Positions 61,237 to 64,000 of a stretch of 64,000 nt of DNA are shown in pieces. The first letter of the stretch is position 1. Each line of letters opens with the position of its first letter. The notes beneath the pieces are model-generated. The model did not search any database, was not told the DNA's origin, and saw only the letters and a program-made list of their open reading frames with translations. Source of the stretch: Aldehydirespirator sp965219165 (lineage in GTDB: Bacteria > Actinomycetota > Acidimicrobiia > Acidimicrobiales > Aldehydirespiratoraceae); NCBI GenBank assembly GCA_965219165.1, contig CBDCMW010000002.1:2232001-2296000 (forward strand), in the 5' to 3' direction. Both the position numbers and the translations under genes were made by a program.

Positions 61237-62830
61237 CCCTCAGCTCGACAAGCCGGCTCACGACGAGCCCGCCCATATCGAGCTGCGCGCAGCATCCAAG
61301 AGGTTCGGCTCTACCCAGGCCGTCGATCACGCTGACATGGTCATCCGGCGAGGCTGCATCCATGCTCTCGTCGGCGAGAACGGCGCGGGCAAGTCCACGG
61401 TCGGCAAGATCATCGCCGGGGTGCATACCGCTGATAGCGGTTCGGTGATGGTCAACGGCCGGCCATGCCGGTTCCGGTCGCCGAGGCAGGCCTTCGCGGC
61501 GGGCATCACCACCATCGCTCAAGAACTGGCCCTTGTGCCCGATCGCAGCGTCGCCGACAACGTGTTTCTGGGAGTCGAGTCGACACGCTGGGGATTCGTC
61601 GCCCGCGGCGACACCCTGCGCCGGTTCCAGGCACTGGTGGCGCTCACCGGCATCCCGATCGACCCTGACGCCAGCGTCAGGAGTCTCAGCGTCGCCCAGC
61701 AGCAAAGAGTCGAGATACTGCGGGCCGTGGCGCGCCGTTCCGAGTTCGTGATCATGGACGAGCCCACGGCTCGCCTCTCCGCCGAGGAGCGCAGCCAACT
61801 GCACCGCCTCATCCGGTCGCTGCGCGATCAGAACATCACTGTCCTGTTCATCTCTCACTTTCTCGATGAGGTCCTCGACCTTGCTGATGACATCACGGTC
61901 ATGCGCGACGGGCGCGTCGTGAGGACCACCGAACCGTCGTCGGAGACGACAAGCTCCCTCGTCGAGGCCATGATCGGGCGAGAGCTCGAAGGGAACTTCC
62001 CACCGAAGCCGCCTCTGCCGGCAGCGTCTCGCAGCCCCACCCTCAGAGTCCGCGGCCTCCAACCCGCTGTCCCCAAGGGATTGACGCCTGCAGGATCCGA
62101 CTCGGCACGACCAGTGGCCGAGACTCCCGCGGGTCTCGACCTCGATGTGCTCCCCGGGGAGATAGTGGGGATAGCAGGACTGGTCGGATCAGGCCGCACG
62201 GAGTTCGTCAGATGCGTCTACGGGGCCGACAAGGCCACGGCCGGAGACGTGCAGGTCGCCGGAGCCCGCGCCGGCCGCCGCGATCCCCGGTGGGCGATCC
62301 GCTCGGGCATGGGCCTCATACCCGAGTCCCGCAAGGAGCACGGCCTGCTGATGGACCGCAACCTCCGTGAGAACGTCAGCCTCCCGCACCTGCGACACCT
62401 CACCCGGGCGGGCCTTGTTGCCCGCGGCCCGGAGAACGATCTCGTCGCGGCGGCCGCGGCGGGCGCCCGGGTTCGCGGCGGCGGACCGGAGACTCCCGTG
62501 CGACTGCTGTCGGGAGGGAACCAGCAGAAATCCCTGTTCGCGCGCTGGATGGCCCCCGACCTGAAAGTTCTGATCGCGGACGAGCCCACCCGGGGCGTCG
62601 ACATCGGCTCCAAGCGCTCCATCTACGACCTGATCGCAGCCGCGGCCGGCGATGGTCTGGCCGTGTTGGTCGTGTCCTCGGAACTGGAGGAACTCGTCGG
62701 GCTGTGCCATCGCGTGATCGTGATGCGCGACGGGCGCTTCGTGGCCGAACTCACCCACCCCGACCTGGATGAGGCACAGATCCTGCGCCACGCCTTCGGC
62801 GACGAGGCCACCGACCACCCAAGCTCATGA
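61229..62830 (+). CDS. RbsA-like sugar ABC transporter ATPase (two domains)
   Basis: A 533-residue tandem ATPase. First domain: Walker A GENGAGKST, signature LSVAQQQRVEIL, Walker B VIMDEPTARLSAEE. Second: altered Walker A GLVGSGRTEFVR, signature LSGGNQQKSLFARW, Walker B LIADEPTRGVDIGSK. The LSVAQQ and degenerate GSGRTE are usual for the RbsA family. Each half contributes to one CUT2-type importer. The ATG at 61229 overlaps the binding-protein stop; the frame open earlier is antisense-like coding. Stop overlaps the permease ATG at 62827. Confidence 0.92.
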   Translation: MADPQLDKPAHDEPAHIELRAASKRFGSTQAVDHADMVIRRGCIHALVGENGAGKSTVGKIIAGVHTADSGSVMVNGRPCRFRSPRQAFAAGITTIAQELALVPDRSVADNVFLGVESTRWGFVARGDTLRRFQALVALTGIPIDPDASVRSLSVAQQQRVEILRAVARRSEFVIMDEPTARLSAEERSQLHRLIRSLRDQNITVLFISHFLDEVLDLADDITVMRDGRVVRTTEPSSETTSSLVEAMIGRELEGNFPPKPPLPAASRSPTLRVRGLQPAVPKGLTPAGSDSARPVAETPAGLDLDVLPGEIVGIAGLVGSGRTEFVRCVYGADKATAGDVQVAGARAGRRDPRWAIRSGMGLIPESRKEHGLLMDRNLRENVSLPHLRHLTRAGLVARGPENDLVAAAAAGARVRGGGPETPVRLLSGGNQQKSLFARWMAPDLKVLIADEPTRGVDIGSKRSIYDLIAAAAGDGLAVLVVSSELEELVGLCHRVIVMRDGRFVAELTHPDLDEAQILRHAFGDEATDHPSS

Positions 62831-63801
62831 CCGAAGCGGCGCTGCCATTGCGGCCACCGGGATCCGGTCGATACCTCAGCGTGCTTGCCCGCTACGGCAT
62901 CGTGTGGGTGACCGTTGCGCTGTTCGTGCTGCTGGCCGCCACAACCGACGGCTTCCTGACAGGCCCCAACCTCCGTAACGTCCTGGACCAGCAGGCGACA
63001 CTGCTCATAGCGGCCTCCGTCGCCACTCTGACAATGATCGCAGGCGGTTTCGACGTGTCGATCTCCGCGGTTGCGGTGTCCGCCCCCCTGGTGGCCCTGC
63101 GCGTCGAGAACGCCACCGGCTCGGTGGCGTTGGCCCTACTCGCCGGATGCGTCTTCGGGCTGGCCGTCGGAGCGGCCAACGGCTCGATAGTGGCCTTTGC
63201 CCGGATCAACTCGTTCATAACCACTCTGGCCACATCGTTCATCGTCTTCGGCATCGGCTACGTCGTCAGCGAGCGCGCCATCATGCGACCCTCCAGCGAC
63301 AGCTTCCGCGACATCGCTCGCACACGCGTCGCCGAACTCACCACGGCCACATGGATCTCACTGGGAGTCGTGTCCGTCGCCTGGATCGCGCTGGCCGGGA
63401 CCAGATTCGGCCGCCACGTGTACGCCACGGGAGGCAACCCCGAGGCGGCCAGGCTCGCCGGCGTGCGAACCCGGCAAGTAGTCGTCGCAGTGTTCGCGCT
63501 GTCGGGGCTCGCGGCTGGGCTCGCGGGGGTAGTGGCCGCATCGAGAACCATAAGTGCCACACCCTCGGACGACTTTAGCTTCGTGTTCGGGGTGATCGCC
63601 GCCATCGTCGTCGGCGGAACCTCCATCGCCGGTGGCACCGGCGCGGTGTGGAGAACCCTGCTCGGAGCCTTCTTCATCGCCTTCATGGTCAACGGCTTCA
63701 ACCTTCACCAGATCGATCCCATCTGGCAGCGAATCATCCAAGGCCTGGTCATCCTCGTAGCAGTCGCCACCGACGCCTGGTCGAGAACCCGGCGCGCCTA
63801 G
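62827..63801 (+). CDS. RbsC-like ABC transporter permease
   Basis: A 324-residue permease with about 8-10 predicted TM segments: GIVWVTVALFVLLAATTDGF, LDQQATLLIAASVATLTMIA, AGGFDVSISAVAVSAPLVAL (the GGxDLSIG-type motif of RbsC proteins), GRHVYATGGNPEAARLAGVR and AIVVGGTSIAGGTGAVWRT. ATGA overlap with the ATPase. With the preceding lipoprotein and ATPase it forms a complete importer. The substrate is unknown; a hydantoin or related compound is possible given the neighbours. Confidence 0.92.
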   Translation: MTEAALPLRPPGSGRYLSVLARYGIVWVTVALFVLLAATTDGFLTGPNLRNVLDQQATLLIAASVATLTMIAGGFDVSISAVAVSAPLVALRVENATGSVALALLAGCVFGLAVGAANGSIVAFARINSFITTLATSFIVFGIGYVVSERAIMRPSSDSFRDIARTRVAELTTATWISLGVVSVAWIALAGTRFGRHVYATGGNPEAARLAGVRTRQVVVAVFALSGLAAGLAGVVAASRTISATPSDDFSFVFGVIAAIVVGGTSIAGGTGAVWRTLLGAFFIAFMVNGFNLHQIDPIWQRIIQGLVILVAVATDAWSRTRRA

Positions 63802-63851
63802 CGCTGATGGACCCACACCTTGGTTCGACCCGACCCATCGAAAGGCCCGCC

Positions 63852-64000
63852 ATGAGAACCCACATCGTCGTTCCGATCACATCCGATTCGTTCAACGACC
63901 AGATCACCAAGGAGGCCCGCGGCTTTCTCGGTGACGACGCCCACCTCGACGTCAGTTGCCTCGCGCATGGCCCGGCCTCCATCGAGTCGTTCTACGACGA
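63852..64000 (+). CDS. Asp/Glu (hydantoin) racemase family, partial
   Basis: The first 49 codons of a gene cut off by the window: RTHIVVPITSDSFNDQITKE and LDVSCLAHGPASIESFYDD. The start of the Asp/Glu racemase superfamily and hydantoin racemases is TP/PIxSxSFNxxI, with the first catalytic Cys later. Within a DUF917-hydantoinase cluster, racemisation of 5-substituted hydantoins is the likely role. ATG at 63852, 51 bp after the permease stop. Confidence 0.75.
   Translation, partial: MRTHIVVPITSDSFNDQITKEARGFLGDDAHLDVSCLAHGPASIESFYD

Overview
The window is high-GC DNA with actinobacterial features: GTG starts, TetR, PucR and LacI regulators, an Lsr2-type DNA-binding tail, a fused PutA, and MalFG and RbsABC sugar importers. 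It is most simply read as a chromosomal stretch of an uncultured actinobacterium, possibly in or near Acidimicrobiia. No rRNA, intact tRNA or CRISPR array was found. The genes are intact metabolic blocks separated by scars made of fused gene fragments, so the region has been heavily rearranged.

Layout. 1-6.3 kb: fragments of alpha/beta hydrolase, MOSC, peroxidase and nucleotidyltransferase genes around a DUF4143-type ATPase, a two-gene module of unknown function and a large lipoprotein. 6.3-17 kb: cold-shock protein, MFS transporter, a probable selenocysteine-containing AhpD/CMD-family redox protein (in-frame TGA at 8546 with a bacterial SECIS hairpin), dienelactone hydrolase-like protein, PutA with a divergent PAS-AraC regulator, thiolase-like protein and TetR. 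17.6-32 kb: a minus-strand sugar regulon of lipoprotein, MalF, MalG, MocA oxidoreductase, SIS protein, a NagA-ROK kinase fusion, L-fuconate dehydratase, a family-4 glycosidase and galactokinase. A divergent LacI regulator and an L-fucose mutarotase gene follow, with two matching LacI-type palindromes. It looks like salvage of amino sugar, galactose and fucose from glycans. 32-39 kb: a second DUF4143 ATPase, a deletion-broken copy of an alpha-2-macroglobulin gene, remnants of a homoprotocatechuate pathway and a dead helicase. 39-43 kb: an acetoin-dehydrogenase-type operon (acoX, E1 alpha, E1 beta, a free lipoyl domain) ending in a DUF1330 gene with a nonsense codon. 43-47 kb: a broken IS481-type transposase, an ERCC4-Lsr2 fusion nuclease, a VapBC-like pair and a truncated third ATPase. 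47-53.3 kb: the intact 2017-residue alpha-2-macroglobulin-like lipoprotein, whose thioester motif is lost. 53.3-54.4 kb: short repeats, DnaA-box-like 9-mers, a tRNA-3'-end-like fragment and a small toxin-antitoxin-like pair. 54.5-64 kb: a plus-strand hydantoin or thiohydantoin cluster of DUF917, hydantoinase/oxoprolinase, M19 dipeptidase, PucR, an RbsBAC-type importer and the start of an Asp/Glu (hydantoin) racemase.

The best candidate for a special biological signal is the selenoprotein at 8300-8848. Stem, GGTCT loop and spacing from the TGA follow the classical bacterial SECIS design. A truncated, Sec-less relative lies at 5945-6070. Other points worth checking are the tandem-repeat linkers in the lipoproteins, the segmental duplication of the macroglobulin locus whose edge lies in a toxin gene, the NagA-ROK fusion, and the repeat arrays in front of the DUF4143 ATPases.
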